A DNA stretch of 64,000 nt, taken from positions 186,001 to 250,000 of the forward strand of contig NZ_JAOVZU010000001.1 in assembly GCF_025717005.1 (NCBI RefSeq), written 5' to 3'. The notes under the pieces are model-generated. The model saw only the letters and a list, made by a program, of their open reading frames with translations. It made no database searches and was not told where the DNA came from. Every line of letters starts with the position of its first letter. Position 1 is the stretch's first letter. Positions 17,936 to 26,557 of this stretch are shown here, one piece after another. A program made the translations under genes and the position numbers. The DNA is from Actinotalea endophytica. GTDB taxonomy: Bacteria > Actinomycetota > Actinomycetes > Actinomycetales > Cellulomonadaceae.

Positions 17936-18391
17936 GTGGCCACCTTCTCCTCCGTCCAGCGTCAGCATGTCCTCGCCGCGATCGCGGAGTACGACGACCG
18001 GGGTGGTGAGCAGTTCCTCGAGGTGTACGGCTTCGAACCGGTCGCCGGGTACGCGCTGGTCAGCGAAGGCCGCGGGTACGACCCGCGGGCGCTCCTGGCC
18101 GTCGCGCACAGGTACGCGACCGGCCGTCTCGCGACCGTGGACGAGTTCCACGGCGGGATGCAGGACGCCGTCGTCATCCTGCGCAAGCGCGGCTTCGAGG
18201 TGACCGAGCCGGCGAGCGCCCGCCGGGTCGAGCCGGTCCGGGCCGCCCGCCCCGCCCGCGCCCGCACCGCGAGCCCGGCTGCCCCTCGCTCCGCGCGGGC
18301 CCGCACCGCCACGGCGGACCAGCCCCCGCGGATCTGCCCGACCTGCTTCACCGCGCTCCCCGCCACGGGCATCTGCGACACCTGCGGCTGA
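17936..18391 (+). CDS. Small protein: ScoMcrA-like head domain plus zinc ribbon
   Basis: 151 residues from GTG 17936. Residues 1-90 (QRQHVLAAIAEYDDRGGEQF, then RYATGRLATVDEFHGGMQ) resemble the N-terminal head domain found in ScoMcrA-type modification-dependent endonucleases and in many standalone actinobacterial proteins. A basic, Ala/Arg/Pro-rich linker (about 93-130) leads to a C-terminal zinc ribbon CPTCFTALPATGICDTC (two CxxC pairs). No HNH nuclease or SRA-like domain follows, so a restriction role is unlikely; nucleic-acid binding is the safer inference. It diverges from the acetyltransferase-methyltransferase pair with a 73-bp shared upstream region. Confidence 0.7.
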   Translation: MATFSSVQRQHVLAAIAEYDDRGGEQFLEVYGFEPVAGYALVSEGRGYDPRALLAVAHRYATGRLATVDEFHGGMQDAVVILRKRGFEVTEPASARRVEPVRAARPARARTASPAAPRSARARTATADQPPRICPTCFTALPATGICDTCG

Positions 18392-18504
18392 CTCGCCCCG
18401 CCTGTGAGCTCCCTGTCAATGCGGGAGTCCGCCTTCGCACTCCCTCCGGCCCGCCGATCCGGTCCCTGACGGCGGCAGCAGGTCGCCCGGTTGAGGGGAC
18501 GGAC

Positions 18505-19098
18505 ATGGAGATCAGCGGGATCGCGTCGGTCGGTCAGGTGTGGGCGGGCTCGGGCGTGACGAGCATCGGGCGGACCGGCACCAGTACGTCGACCGCTGCG
18601 ATCCAGCCTCCGCCTCCTCCGCGGGACGGTTCTGGCGTCCCGCCGCACCTCGAGGCCGCGGCCGATGCGCTCGGGCTCTCGACCGACGAGGTGGTCGAGG
18701 CGCTGCAGGACGGTGCGAGCCTCGCGGACCTCGCGCAGGAGCAGGGCGTGTCCCGCGACGATCTCGTGGCCGCCTTGGTCGCAGCCGCCCCGCAGGACAT
18801 GCAGGGCCTCGGCAACCTCACCGAGCTGACCGAGTCCCTGGTCGACCAGGCGGGGCTCGGGCGGCCGGTCGGGCCGCCGCCCGAGGGCTCCAGCGGGGTG
18901 TTCGGCGCCGGCATGACCGCGGCGCAGCAGGACACCTTGAGCTCGATCGCGGACCTGCTCGGGACCGGGACCGACGCCGTCCTGAGTGCGCTGCAGAACG
19001 GGTCGGGGCTCAGCGACCTGTTCGACCGCGCGGGCGTGACCACCGGCGACCTCGCCGGGTGGGTCGAGCAGAGCCTTCTCCTCGACACCGATGCGTGA
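18505..19098 (+). CDS. Hypothetical protein with an internal helical repeat
   Basis: 197 residues; ATG 18505 has GAGGGGAC just upstream. I do not recognise the family. A flexible Ser/Thr/Pro N-terminus (1-40, including a run of prolines) precedes two related segments: LGLSTDEVVEALQDGASLAD (about 55-75, continuing to VSRDDLVAAL) and LLGTGTDAVLSALQNGSGLS (about 152-172, continuing to VTTGDLAGWV). Each looks like a short helix-turn-helix repeat with a conserved DG/NG-x-S/G-L turn. No signal peptide or membrane segment. Upstream 18392-18504 has only a weak hairpin (GGGAGT 18423-18428 / ACTCCC 18439-18444). Confidence 0.65.
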   Translation: MEISGIASVGQVWAGSGVTSIGRTGTSTSTAAIQPPPPPRDGSGVPPHLEAAADALGLSTDEVVEALQDGASLADLAQEQGVSRDDLVAALVAAAPQDMQGLGNLTELTESLVDQAGLGRPVGPPPEGSSGVFGAGMTAAQQDTLSSIADLLGTGTDAVLSALQNGSGLSDLFDRAGVTTGDLAGWVEQSLLLDTDA

Positions 19099-19128
19099 GG
19101 CGCCTCGGGGGCAGTGGCCCGCGGCGGG

Positions 19129-20253
19129 CTAGCTGCCGCTGTCGTCGATCGCGATCTGTGCGATGAACGCGTCCCACTCGGCGTAGTCGAAGGACTCGGT
19201 CGGCGTGTAGTAGCTCAGCGCGAGGTAGTGCCCGTCGTCGAACACGCGGCCCGCCGTGATCCCGTCGTGGGTGTCGCTCGTCCACTCGAAGACCACGAGC
19301 TCGACCGCTCGGTCGCCGGACGTCTGCGGCAGGGTCGTGGTGGTCGCGTCGGCAGCGATCTCGTCGGCCGAGAGCCCGATGACGTCACCGACAACCTGGT
19401 AGGAGCCGTCGAGATCGGACAGCCCGGCGTAGGCCGGGTCGACGCCCTGGAAGGTGGTGAAGTACGCCTCGCCGTCGGCGCGGGTGAACTCGTTGACGCC
19501 CTGGTCGTCGAACGTGGTCAGGTCCCAGCCGGACACCGATCCGGGGATCGACCAGAAGGCGTCGCCCGAGCCACCCACGGTGTACGCCTCGTCGAGGCCG
19601 ATGACCTCGGCCGCGTCCGACGTCGGTGAGCCGGACTCGGTCGGTGACGCGTCGGCCGACGACTCGGTCGGGCTCGGTTCCGCGGGGGTGGGCTCGACGC
19701 TGACCGTCGGGATGGGGGCAGCGGCCTCGTCCCGGGCGGCGTTGATCAGCGGGAGGAGCACCGCGAGGGTCGCGACGCTCACCAGGACCATGAGCAGGTT
19801 GGCGGCGAGGGCGGCGAACCCGATCACACGCGAGGCGTCGGCCTTGCCGGAGCGGACCAGGGACCAGATCGCGAGCGGGATCCCGACGATCCACAGCATG
19901 AAGGCGGCCAGGGCGATGCTGACGACGCCGAGCGTCATGCCCGGGTTGGACCTCGGCGCCGGGCCGCCCGGCGCGGGCACGCCGCCGGGGCCGGGCACCC
20001 CGCCCTGGGCGGGCAGGTAGCCGGTTTGGGTGTACGGCGACTGCTCCCCGGGCTGCTGGTAGGGCGGCGGGTAGCCGGGCGGGCCGGCCTGCGGTGGGTA
20101 GCCGGGCGCCTCCGCCGGCTGCGCGGCGTACGGCGACTGGCCGTAGGGCTGCGGGTAGCCGGGCGCGGGAACCGGCGGCGGGGGCGTGCCCGGTGTCGTC
20201 CAGGGCTGTGGGGCCTCGCTGTCGCCGGTCTGAGGCTCGCGCTCGTCCGCCAT
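19129..20253 (-). CDS. DUF4190-type membrane protein with Pro-rich N-terminus
   Basis: 374 residues from ATG 20253. The cytoplasmic N-terminus (1-105) is rich in PGYP/PGYPQPYG-type repeats. Two membrane helices follow (about 108-130 and 143-172: GMTLGVVSIALAAFMLWIVG and IGFAALAANLLMVLVSVA), the usual DUF4190 arrangement, then an extracytoplasmic Ser/Thr/Pro linker and a globular domain (about 220-374) of unknown fold. A surface or cell-envelope role is inferred from topology only. Flanked by the repeat protein on the plus strand (convergent) and the DUF1905 gene (divergent). Confidence 0.75.
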   Translation of the reverse strand: MADEREPQTGDSEAPQPWTTPGTPPPPVPAPGYPQPYGQSPYAAQPAEAPGYPPQAGPPGYPPPYQQPGEQSPYTQTGYLPAQGGVPGPGGVPAPGGPAPRSNPGMTLGVVSIALAAFMLWIVGIPLAIWSLVRSGKADASRVIGFAALAANLLMVLVSVATLAVLLPLINAARDEAAAPIPTVSVEPTPAEPSPTESSADASPTESGSPTSDAAEVIGLDEAYTVGGSGDAFWSIPGSVSGWDLTTFDDQGVNEFTRADGEAYFTTFQGVDPAYAGLSDLDGSYQVVGDVIGLSADEIAADATTTTLPQTSGDRAVELVVFEWTSDTHDGITAGRVFDDGHYLALSYYTPTESFDYAEWDAFIAQIAIDDSGS

Positions 20254-20411
20254 GGTTCCCCTCGCGCTCGGTCGCGCCGGGTTCGGCGCCGCGTCCGCCG
20301 ACCGTACCGCTCAACCCGGCGGGCGATCTGGCACCCCCAGGGTGATGTTGCGGTGTGATCGCCACGCCGGCCACGGTGGTGCGATCGGGGCCTGCCCCGC
20401 ATGCTGGGCGC

Positions 20412-20708
20412 GTGGACGTCACCGGCGAGATCTGGCACTGGCGCGGCCCGGCGCCGTTCCACTTCGTCACGGTCCCGGAGCCGCAGGCCGCGGAGATCGC
20501 GGCGATCGCACGGGACGTCACCTACGGCTGGGGGATGATCCCGGTCGAGCTCAGGGTCGGGCGCACCCGCTGGACCACGTCCCTGTGGCCGAGGGAGGGC
20601 GGGTATGTCGTGCCGATCAAGGATGCGGTGCGGGCCGCCGAGCACCTGGAGCTCGGCGACACGGTGACCGTGCACCTCGAGGTGGCCCCCCGCGGTGGGC
20701 GCCGCTGA
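20412..20708 (+). CDS. DUF1905 domain protein
   Basis: 98 residues from GTG 20412 (VDVTGEIWHWRGPAPFHFVT). The arrangement FHFVTVPE, YGWGMIPVELRVGRTRWTTSL, YVVPIKDAVR and LELGDTVTVHLEV is the complete DUF1905 beta-barrel-like domain. Function unknown for the family; it is small and soluble, without Cys or signal peptide. An in-frame ATG at 20355 would add 19 residues with no family counterpart, so the later start is preferred. Confidence 0.85.
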   Translation: MDVTGEIWHWRGPAPFHFVTVPEPQAAEIAAIARDVTYGWGMIPVELRVGRTRWTTSLWPREGGYVVPIKDAVRAAEHLELGDTVTVHLEVAPRGGRR

Positions 20709-20803
20709 CGTTCCTGCAGGCCGCGCCGCACTCGCCGCATGCGCCGCCCGCACCGCGCACGCACGCACGCACCGCTCACGCTCCACGCCCACCGATCCGG
20801 GCG

Positions 20804-20831
20804 CCGAGACCTCGTGGGGGTGAGGTCTCGG
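20804..20831. terminator. Bidirectional hairpin terminator
   Basis: Perfect 10-bp arms CCGAGACCTC (20804-20813) and GAGGTCTCGG (20822-20831) with an 8-nt loop lie between the convergent DUF1905 and CoA-disulfide reductase genes. The rest of 20709-20952 is non-coding and includes a short (GCAC)n run near 20755-20772. Confidence 0.7.
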
Positions 20832-20952
20832 ACACCCGATCGGCTCGGACCGAACCGGCGCTCCGCCCCCTGCGCGGCGCGTCGGGACGCGGTCCCGCGC
20901 ACGTCGTCGTGCGCCAGGTCGTGCTGAGTCGACGGGCGGTGGGCCCCGCTGG

Positions 20953-22659
20953 TCAGCGGAAGTTGTACTCCGTGACCAGCGACTCCCGGTCGTCCGCGAC
21001 GTCGTGGAAGTACTCGTGGTGGGAGAACCCGAGGTACGAGCCGCCGATGTTGACCGCGTTCGGGAAGCCGAGCTGGTTCAGCGCGCGCACCACGTTGTAG
21101 GAGCGTTGGCCGATCCGGCAGTGGCAGTAGACCGGTCGATCCTTCGGGATCTCGTCGAGGCGGTCGCGGAACTGGCTCATCGGGATGTTGACCGCGCCCT
21201 TGATGTGGCCGCGCTCCCACTCGACCGGCTCGCGCACGTCGATGACGAACGCGTCCTCCTCGACGATCAGCCGCCGCAGGTCGCCCACGGTGACCTGGTG
21301 GACCTCCTGGTTGAGCACGTTCAGGGCGACCAGCGCCGCGTTGTTCACCACGTCCTTGGCGGTGGAGTACAGCGGCGAGTAGCACAGCTCGAGGTCACGC
21401 ATGTCCTCGAGCGTCCCGCCCATCATGATCAGCGTGGCGATGACGTCGATCCGCTTCTCCACGTTGCCGACGCCGACGGCCTGGGCGCCGAGGATCCGGC
21501 CGGTCGGCACCTCGAACAGCAGCTTCAGGTGCATCGGCTTGGAGTCCGGCATCAGGTTCACCTTGTCCTGGCCGATCACGTAGGCCTTGTCGTAGGACAT
21601 GTGCTCCTGGATGCACTCGGCCTCGTTGAGGCCGGTGGACGCCGCGGTGAGCGAGAACACCCGGACGACGCTGGAGCCGATCACCCCGGTCTGGCGCTGC
21701 GAGACGCCGTAGATGTGGTCGGCCGCGGCCCGCGCCTGGCGCTGGGCGGGGCCGGCCATCGCCAGCCGGCTGGGCTTGTGGGTCAGCTGGTTGAAGACCT
21801 CGATCGCGTCGCCCACCGCGTAGATGGCCGAGTCGCTGGTCCGGTAGTGCCGGTCGACCCAGATCGCGCCGGTGTCGCCGATCTTCAGCCCGACCTGCTG
21901 CGCGAGCGTGGTCTCGGGGCGGACCCCGATCGCCAGGATCACGGCCTGGGCCGGGACGGTGGTGCCGGAGGCGACGGTCACGCCGGCTTCACCGATCTTG
22001 GTGAGTGCGTCGTTGAGCACGAGGCGCACGCCCTGGTCGAGCAGCTCGTGGTGCAGCAGCTGGACGATGTCCTCGTCCAGGCGGGTCAGGACCTGGTCGC
22101 GCATCTCGACCACGGTGACGTTCTTGCCCGCGTGCTTGAGGTTCTCGGCCATCTCGAGGCCGATGTAGCCGCCGCCCACCACCACGACGTCGGTGACGTG
22201 CGGCTGGTCGACGTGGCGCTTGATGTGGTCGATGTCCGTGACGTCGCGCACGGTGAACACGTGCTCGGCGGTGGCCCCCGGGATGTCGGGGCGGATCGGC
22301 ACGGCGCCCGGCGAGAGCACCAGGACGTCGTACTCCTCCTCGAACGTCTCGTCGGAGTCGAGGTTGTGCACGGTGACCGTGCGGGCGGCTCGGTCGATGT
22401 CCACGACCTCGTGGCGCACCCGGGCGTCGATCGCGTGCCGCTTGCGCAGCAGCTCGGGGGTCATCAGGACGAGCTGTTCGGCCCGCGGGATCATCCCGGA
22501 GAGGTGGAACGGCAGTGCGCAGTTGGAGAACGAGACGTGCCGGCCGCGCTCGAACACGACGATCTCGGCCTGCTCGTCGAGCCGGCGCACGCGCGCCGCG
22601 ACGGACATCCCGCCGGCCACGCCGCCGACCACCACGACCTTCTTGGACACCTCTGACAC
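20953..22659 (-). CDS. CoA-disulfide reductase with C-terminal rhodanese domain
   Basis: 568 residues. GTG 22659 is preferred because GAGGGAAC precedes it; a GTG three codons later is possible. N-terminal FAD domain (VVVVGGVAGGMSVAARVRRL), active-site Cys47 in SFSNC, NAD(P)H-binding motif VVVVGGGYIGLEMAENL, and the dimerisation domain to about residue 460. A rhodanese domain ends the protein, with its active-site loop YCHCRIGQRS. This CoADR-Rhd fusion reduces CoA disulfide or persulfides, linking thiol redox balance and sulfane sulfur handling in the cytosol. No adjacent sulfur gene; terminated at 20804-20831. Confidence 0.93.
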   Translation of the reverse strand: MSEVSKKVVVVGGVAGGMSVAARVRRLDEQAEIVVFERGRHVSFSNCALPFHLSGMIPRAEQLVLMTPELLRKRHAIDARVRHEVVDIDRAARTVTVHNLDSDETFEEEYDVLVLSPGAVPIRPDIPGATAEHVFTVRDVTDIDHIKRHVDQPHVTDVVVVGGGYIGLEMAENLKHAGKNVTVVEMRDQVLTRLDEDIVQLLHHELLDQGVRLVLNDALTKIGEAGVTVASGTTVPAQAVILAIGVRPETTLAQQVGLKIGDTGAIWVDRHYRTSDSAIYAVGDAIEVFNQLTHKPSRLAMAGPAQRQARAAADHIYGVSQRQTGVIGSSVVRVFSLTAASTGLNEAECIQEHMSYDKAYVIGQDKVNLMPDSKPMHLKLLFEVPTGRILGAQAVGVGNVEKRIDVIATLIMMGGTLEDMRDLELCYSPLYSTAKDVVNNAALVALNVLNQEVHQVTVGDLRRLIVEEDAFVIDVREPVEWERGHIKGAVNIPMSQFRDRLDEIPKDRPVYCHCRIGQRSYNVVRALNQLGFPNAVNIGGSYLGFSHHEYFHDVADDRESLVTEYNFR

Positions 22660-22930
22660 CTCGTTCCCTCGATGGTGCAGCGACGGCGAACCGACGAGAG
22701 ATCGGTCACAGGCGCTGTTTGTGACGGTAGGAGGCCGGGCAACGCGGATCAGTGGGCGAAGGTCCCTGGGACCTCGAACAGGACCCCGACGACGACGGGG
22801 CCAACGTCCCGGACAAGCGGGCCGTCGGGCCGCTGAGCAGCCCTGATCGGGTGAACGCGTGGCGCGGAAGGGTGATCCGCGGCTACTCTGAGCCCGCGCT
22901 GCTGCGACGACGTTGGGCCAGCGCTGGTGG

Positions 22931-22957
22931 TGTGTGCGTTCACACATCCGGGTGTGT
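22931..22957. promoter_or_regulatory. TGTG/CACA dyad cluster upstream of glgP
   Basis: Within the 371-bp divergent gap 22660-23030, TGTGTG-CGTT-CACACA (22931-22946) is a perfect dyad that overlaps a second one, ACACA-TCCGGG-TGTGT (22942-22957). The TGTG...CACA spacing recalls Crp/GlxR sites, but the A and T inner positions differ. The gap before 22931 shows nothing I can name. Confidence 0.4.
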
Positions 22958-22996
22958 CGTTTCCCACACCCCACACATGCAACTTCTTTCAAGCCT

Positions 22997-23010
22997 CGCA
23001 AGCATTTGCG
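22997..23010. promoter_or_regulatory. CGCAA-N4-TTGCG dyad before glgP start
   Basis: CGCAA (22997-23001) and TTGCG (23006-23010) form a perfect 5-bp dyad 20 bp ahead of the GTG start. Similar TTGCRA-type half-sites are bound by LacI-family sugar regulators in actinobacteria, so this may link glgP to carbon supply. Short, therefore tentative. Confidence 0.35.
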
Positions 23011-23030
23011 CAGGGGGCTACCGTTGCGCC

Positions 23031-25499
23031 GTGACCGAGATGATCGTGCCTACCCCCACGCCGGATCTCACGGTGGATGCCTTCACCCGTGCGTTCCTCC
23101 GCGAGCTGAACTTCGGCCAGGGCGTCGAGCTCGCCGCCTCGTCGGTGAACGACCAGTACCTCGCCCTCGCCCGGACCGTGCGGCAGTACCTCATGTCCCG
23201 CTGGCTGGAGACCTCCCACCGTCAGCGCGAGGCCCAGGCGAAGTCCGTGGCCTACCTCTCGGCGGAGTTCCTGCTCGGCCGGCAGCTCGACAACGCGCTG
23301 CTGTGCACCGGGCTCGAGGAGATCGCCGAGGAGGCGCTGCGCGGCCTCGACATCGACCTCGGCGAGCTGCGCGACGACGAGATCGAGCCGGGCCTCGGCA
23401 ACGGCGGCCTCGGCCGCCTCGCCGCGTGCTTCATCGACTCGCTCGCGACCATGTCGGTGCCCTCCGTGGGCTACGGCATCCGCTACGAGTACGGCATCTT
23501 CCGCCAGACCTTCGTCGACGGGCACCAGGTCGAGAAGCCGGACACCTGGCTCGAGCTCGGCTCGCCGTGGGAGTTCCCGCACCCCGAGGCCGCCGTGACG
23601 GTGGGCTTCGGCGGCCAGGTCGAGCCCGTCACCGGCGCCGACGGCGAGGTCCGCGGCGAGTGGACGCCCGCCTGGAGCGTCCTGGCGGTGCCGTACAACT
23701 ACATGGTTCCCGGGTACCACAACGGCCGGGTCAACACGCTGCGCCTGTGGAGCGCCCGTGCGACCCGCGCGTTCGACCTGCAGATCTTCAACTCCGGGCA
23801 CTACGCCGACGCGGTGCGGGCCCAGACCTTCGCGGAGAACATCTCCAAGGTCCTGTACCCCGAGGACTCCACCCCGCAGGGCAAGGAGCTGCGCCTGCAG
23901 CAGCAGTACTTCTTCGTCGCGGCGTCGATCCGGAACTTCATCGACCAGGTGCTGCGGGCCGACTTCGACCTGCACCGCCTGCCCGAGCGGGTCATCTTCC
24001 AGCTCAACGACACCCACCCGGTGATCGCGGTCCCCGAGCTGATGCGCATCCTGGTGGACGAGAAGGGCTTCGGCTGGGACGAGGCCTGGGACGTCACCCG
24101 GCAGTGCTTCGCCTACACCTGTCACACGCTGCTGCCGGAGGCGCTCGAGGTCTGGCCGGTCGAGCTGCTGGGCCGGCTGCTGCCCCGGCACCTGGAGATC
24201 ATCTACCGGATCAACGACGAGTTCCTCGCCGAGGTCCGCGCGACCTACCCGCGGGACGAGCTCAAGGCCCGCAAGATGTCGATCATCGCCGAGCACCCCG
24301 AGCGTGCGGTGCGCATGGCCTACCTCGCCACTGTGGCCGGTGCGAAGGTCAACGGCGTCGCGGCCCTGCACTCGCAGCTGCTGCGCGACAAGGTGCTCGA
24401 CGACTTCGCCGGGCTCTGGCCGGCGAAGTTCACCAACGTCACCAACGGCGTGACCCCGCGGCGCTTCCTGCGGCTCGCGAACCCGGCGCTGTCCCGGCTG
24501 ATCACCGACGCGATCGGCGGCGGCTGGGTGACCGACCTCGACCGGCTGCGCGAGCTCGAGCCGTTCGTGGAGGACGCCGAGTTCACCCGCCGGTTCCGGG
24601 ACGTCAAGCGGCGCAACAAGCTCCGCCTGGCCGGTGTGCTGGAGAAGCGCGACGGGCTCGCGGTGGACCCCGACTCGATGCTCGACGTCATGGTCAAGCG
24701 GCTGCACGAGTACAAGCGTCAGATGCTCAAGCTGCTGCACGTCGTCACGCTGTACGACCGGGTGATCTCCGGCGAGCTGCCGATCGAGGAGCTCGCACCG
24801 CGGACCGTGGTCTTCGGCGCCAAGGCCGCGCCGGGCTACCGGATGGCCAAGGACATCATCTGGCTGATCAACTCGGTCGCGGCGACCGTGAACAACGACC
24901 CGGTGGTGGCCGGTCGGCTCAAGGTGCTGTTCCCGGCGAACTACAACGTGACCCTGGCCGAGACCCTGATCCCGGCGGCCGACCTGTCCGAGCAGATCTC
25001 GCTCGCCGGCAAGGAGGCGTCCGGCACGGGGAACATGAAGTTCGCGCTCAACGGTGCGCTGACGATCGGCACCGACGACGGCGCGAACGTGGAGATCCGC
25101 GAGCTGGTCGGCGACGACAACTTCTTCCTGTTCGGGCTCACCGAGCCGGAGGTCACCGAGCTCACCGAGAAGGGCTACCGGCCCGCGGCGTACTACGAGG
25201 CCAACGAGTCGCTGCGGCGGGCGTTGGACCTGATCGCGTCGGGTGCGTTCTCCGGCGGCGACCGGCACGCCTTCGAGCCGATCGTCTCGAACCTGCTCTA
25301 CCAGGACCGGTTCCTGGTCCTGGCCGACTACCAGGCGTACATCGAGGCGCAGGAGCGGGTCGAGGAGGCCTACGCGGACGAGGCGAAGTGGACGCGCTCG
25401 GCGATCCTCAACGTCGCCCGCACCGGGTTCTTCTCGTCGGACCGCTCGATGCGGGACTACCTCGACCGGATCTGGACCGGCGCCGGGCCCGTCCACTGA
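23031..25499 (+). CDS. glgP: Glycogen/alpha-glucan phosphorylase
   Basis: 822 residues from GTG 23031 (an in-frame ATG at 23040 is possible). Releases glucose-1-phosphate from alpha-1,4-glucans with pyridoxal phosphate. Diagnostic segments: SAEFLLGRQLDNAL, EPGLGNGGLGRLAACF, DTHPVIAVPELMR, and the PLP-site EASGTGNMKFALNG with Lys670. Length is normal for the GT35 family. No other glycogen gene is in the window; a DUF2200 gene follows 32 bp downstream and may be co-transcribed. Confidence 0.97.
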   Translation: MTEMIVPTPTPDLTVDAFTRAFLRELNFGQGVELAASSVNDQYLALARTVRQYLMSRWLETSHRQREAQAKSVAYLSAEFLLGRQLDNALLCTGLEEIAEEALRGLDIDLGELRDDEIEPGLGNGGLGRLAACFIDSLATMSVPSVGYGIRYEYGIFRQTFVDGHQVEKPDTWLELGSPWEFPHPEAAVTVGFGGQVEPVTGADGEVRGEWTPAWSVLAVPYNYMVPGYHNGRVNTLRLWSARATRAFDLQIFNSGHYADAVRAQTFAENISKVLYPEDSTPQGKELRLQQQYFFVAASIRNFIDQVLRADFDLHRLPERVIFQLNDTHPVIAVPELMRILVDEKGFGWDEAWDVTRQCFAYTCHTLLPEALEVWPVELLGRLLPRHLEIIYRINDEFLAEVRATYPRDELKARKMSIIAEHPERAVRMAYLATVAGAKVNGVAALHSQLLRDKVLDDFAGLWPAKFTNVTNGVTPRRFLRLANPALSRLITDAIGGGWVTDLDRLRELEPFVEDAEFTRRFRDVKRRNKLRLAGVLEKRDGLAVDPDSMLDVMVKRLHEYKRQMLKLLHVVTLYDRVISGELPIEELAPRTVVFGAKAAPGYRMAKDIIWLINSVAATVNNDPVVAGRLKVLFPANYNVTLAETLIPAADLSEQISLAGKEASGTGNMKFALNGALTIGTDDGANVEIRELVGDDNFFLFGLTEPEVTELTEKGYRPAAYYEANESLRRALDLIASGAFSGGDRHAFEPIVSNLLYQDRFLVLADYQAYIEAQERVEEAYADEAKWTRSAILNVARTGFFSSDRSMRDYLDRIWTGAGPVH

Positions 25500-25531
25500 C
25501 GAGCCCGGGCACCCGTCCTGGGAGGCGGACC

Positions 25532-25909
25532 GTGACGCGACACCGGATCTTCGGGACGAGCTTCGCCGGCATCTACCCGCTCTACGTGGCCAAGGTGGAG
25601 CGGAAAGGCCGCGGCCGTGCGGACGTGGACCGGGTCATCACCTGGCTCACGGGGTACGACACGGCGGATCTGCACCGCGCGATCGAGGCGGAGATCGACC
25701 TCGAGACCTTCTTCGCGAAGGCGCCGGCGATGAACCCGAACGCCACGCTCATCACGGGCGTCATCTGCGGGCTGCGCGTCGAGGAGATCGAGGACCCGCT
25801 GATGCAGCAGATCAGGTACATGGACAAGCTGGTCGACGAGGTCGCGCGCGGCAAGAAGATGTCGTCGATCCTGCGCGGTGCGGACGCGCCCGGGACGGTT
25901 GCGTCGTAG
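25532..25909 (+). CDS. DUF2200 family protein
   Basis: 125 residues from GTG 25532, preceded by GGAGG (25521-25525). It carries the family's near-invariant blocks: HRIFGTSFAGIYPLYVAKVE, ITWLTGYD, FFAKAPAMNPNATLITGVICG and DPLMQQIRYMDKLVDEVARGK. Small, soluble, helical; biochemical function is not known. Its closeness to glgP suggests shared transcription but not necessarily shared function. Confidence 0.88.
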   Translation: MTRHRIFGTSFAGIYPLYVAKVERKGRGRADVDRVITWLTGYDTADLHRAIEAEIDLETFFAKAPAMNPNATLITGVICGLRVEEIEDPLMQQIRYMDKLVDEVARGKKMSSILRGADAPGTVAS

Positions 25910-25946
25910 CGCTCAGGTCGACCTGCGCGCGCGCCGATGATCAGAC

Positions 25947-26453
25947 GTGCGCAGTCCCGTTCTCGTGGTCTCGATCCTCGGGGCGGTCGCGATCGCCATC
26001 GGGGCGCTGGCGCTGGAACCCGCGCGGGACGCCTGGCACCAGTGGCAGGCCGGACGCTCCTGGGAGCAGGACGAGGCACGTGCGACCGCGGCGATGGACG
26101 CGGTCGAGCTGCCTGTCGGGTACCGGGCCGTCGAGTGCCCGGACGGCGCACAGGCCGGGGCCGCTCGATGCTGGCGCACCGAGCTCGGACCGGCACAGGC
26201 ACTCCCGGACCTCCGAGCGGCCGTCGCGGCGACGGGTGCCGAGGTTCTCGACCCGGACCCCGCTGTTGCTCGCGACGCCGACGACGACGCACTGGCCTCG
26301 TCGGTGATCGCGACGGTCCCGGGCACGTTCGAGACGCAGGGCTTCGTCCTCGTCGCGACTCGTGACCTCGACGACCAGGCCGACGACGAGGGCGACTTCT
26401 GGACGGGCACGACCACGGTGCGTCTCGTCCCCGCACTGACTCCGCCCGGCTGA
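25947..26453 (+). CDS. Hypothetical membrane-anchored protein
   Basis: 168 residues from GTG 25947. One N-terminal hydrophobic helix (about residues 4-23, VLVVSILGAVAIAIGALAL) acts as signal anchor, leaving an acidic extracytoplasmic domain with two cysteines (in VECPDG and ARCWRTE) close enough to form a disulfide. No family recognised. The stop codon lies inside a 28-bp tandem duplication. It converges with the photolyase gene. Confidence 0.6.
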   Translation: MRSPVLVVSILGAVAIAIGALALEPARDAWHQWQAGRSWEQDEARATAAMDAVELPVGYRAVECPDGAQAGAARCWRTELGPAQALPDLRAAVAATGAEVLDPDPAVARDADDDALASSVIATVPGTFETQGFVLVATRDLDDQADDEGDFWTGTTTVRLVPALTPPG

Positions 26454-26488
26454 CGCCCCCGCGCTGACTCCGCCCGGCTGACGCCCCG
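26433..26488. repeat. 28-bp tandem duplication
   Basis: Two adjacent 28-bp copies (26433-26460 and 26461-26488) around the core CTGACTCCGCCCGGCTGACG differ at two positions, with a degenerate third start (GCGCTGA). The first copy spans the stop codon of the upstream gene, so the extra copy has no coding effect. Confidence 0.8.
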
Positions 26489-26557
26489 GCGCTGAGCCTG
26501 ACCCGCCGGCGCCCTCGCGTCGGGTCCGACCGCCGGGACGGGCACGCCGCTGCGTGC

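Noticed and set aside
17386-17943. Longer acetyltransferase starting at GTG 17943.
   Set aside because: It would overlap the divergent gene's start and adds residues without family similarity.
17936-18391. Restriction-modification or anti-phage nuclease.
   Set aside because: Only the head domain and a zinc ribbon are present; no nuclease motif and no partner gene.
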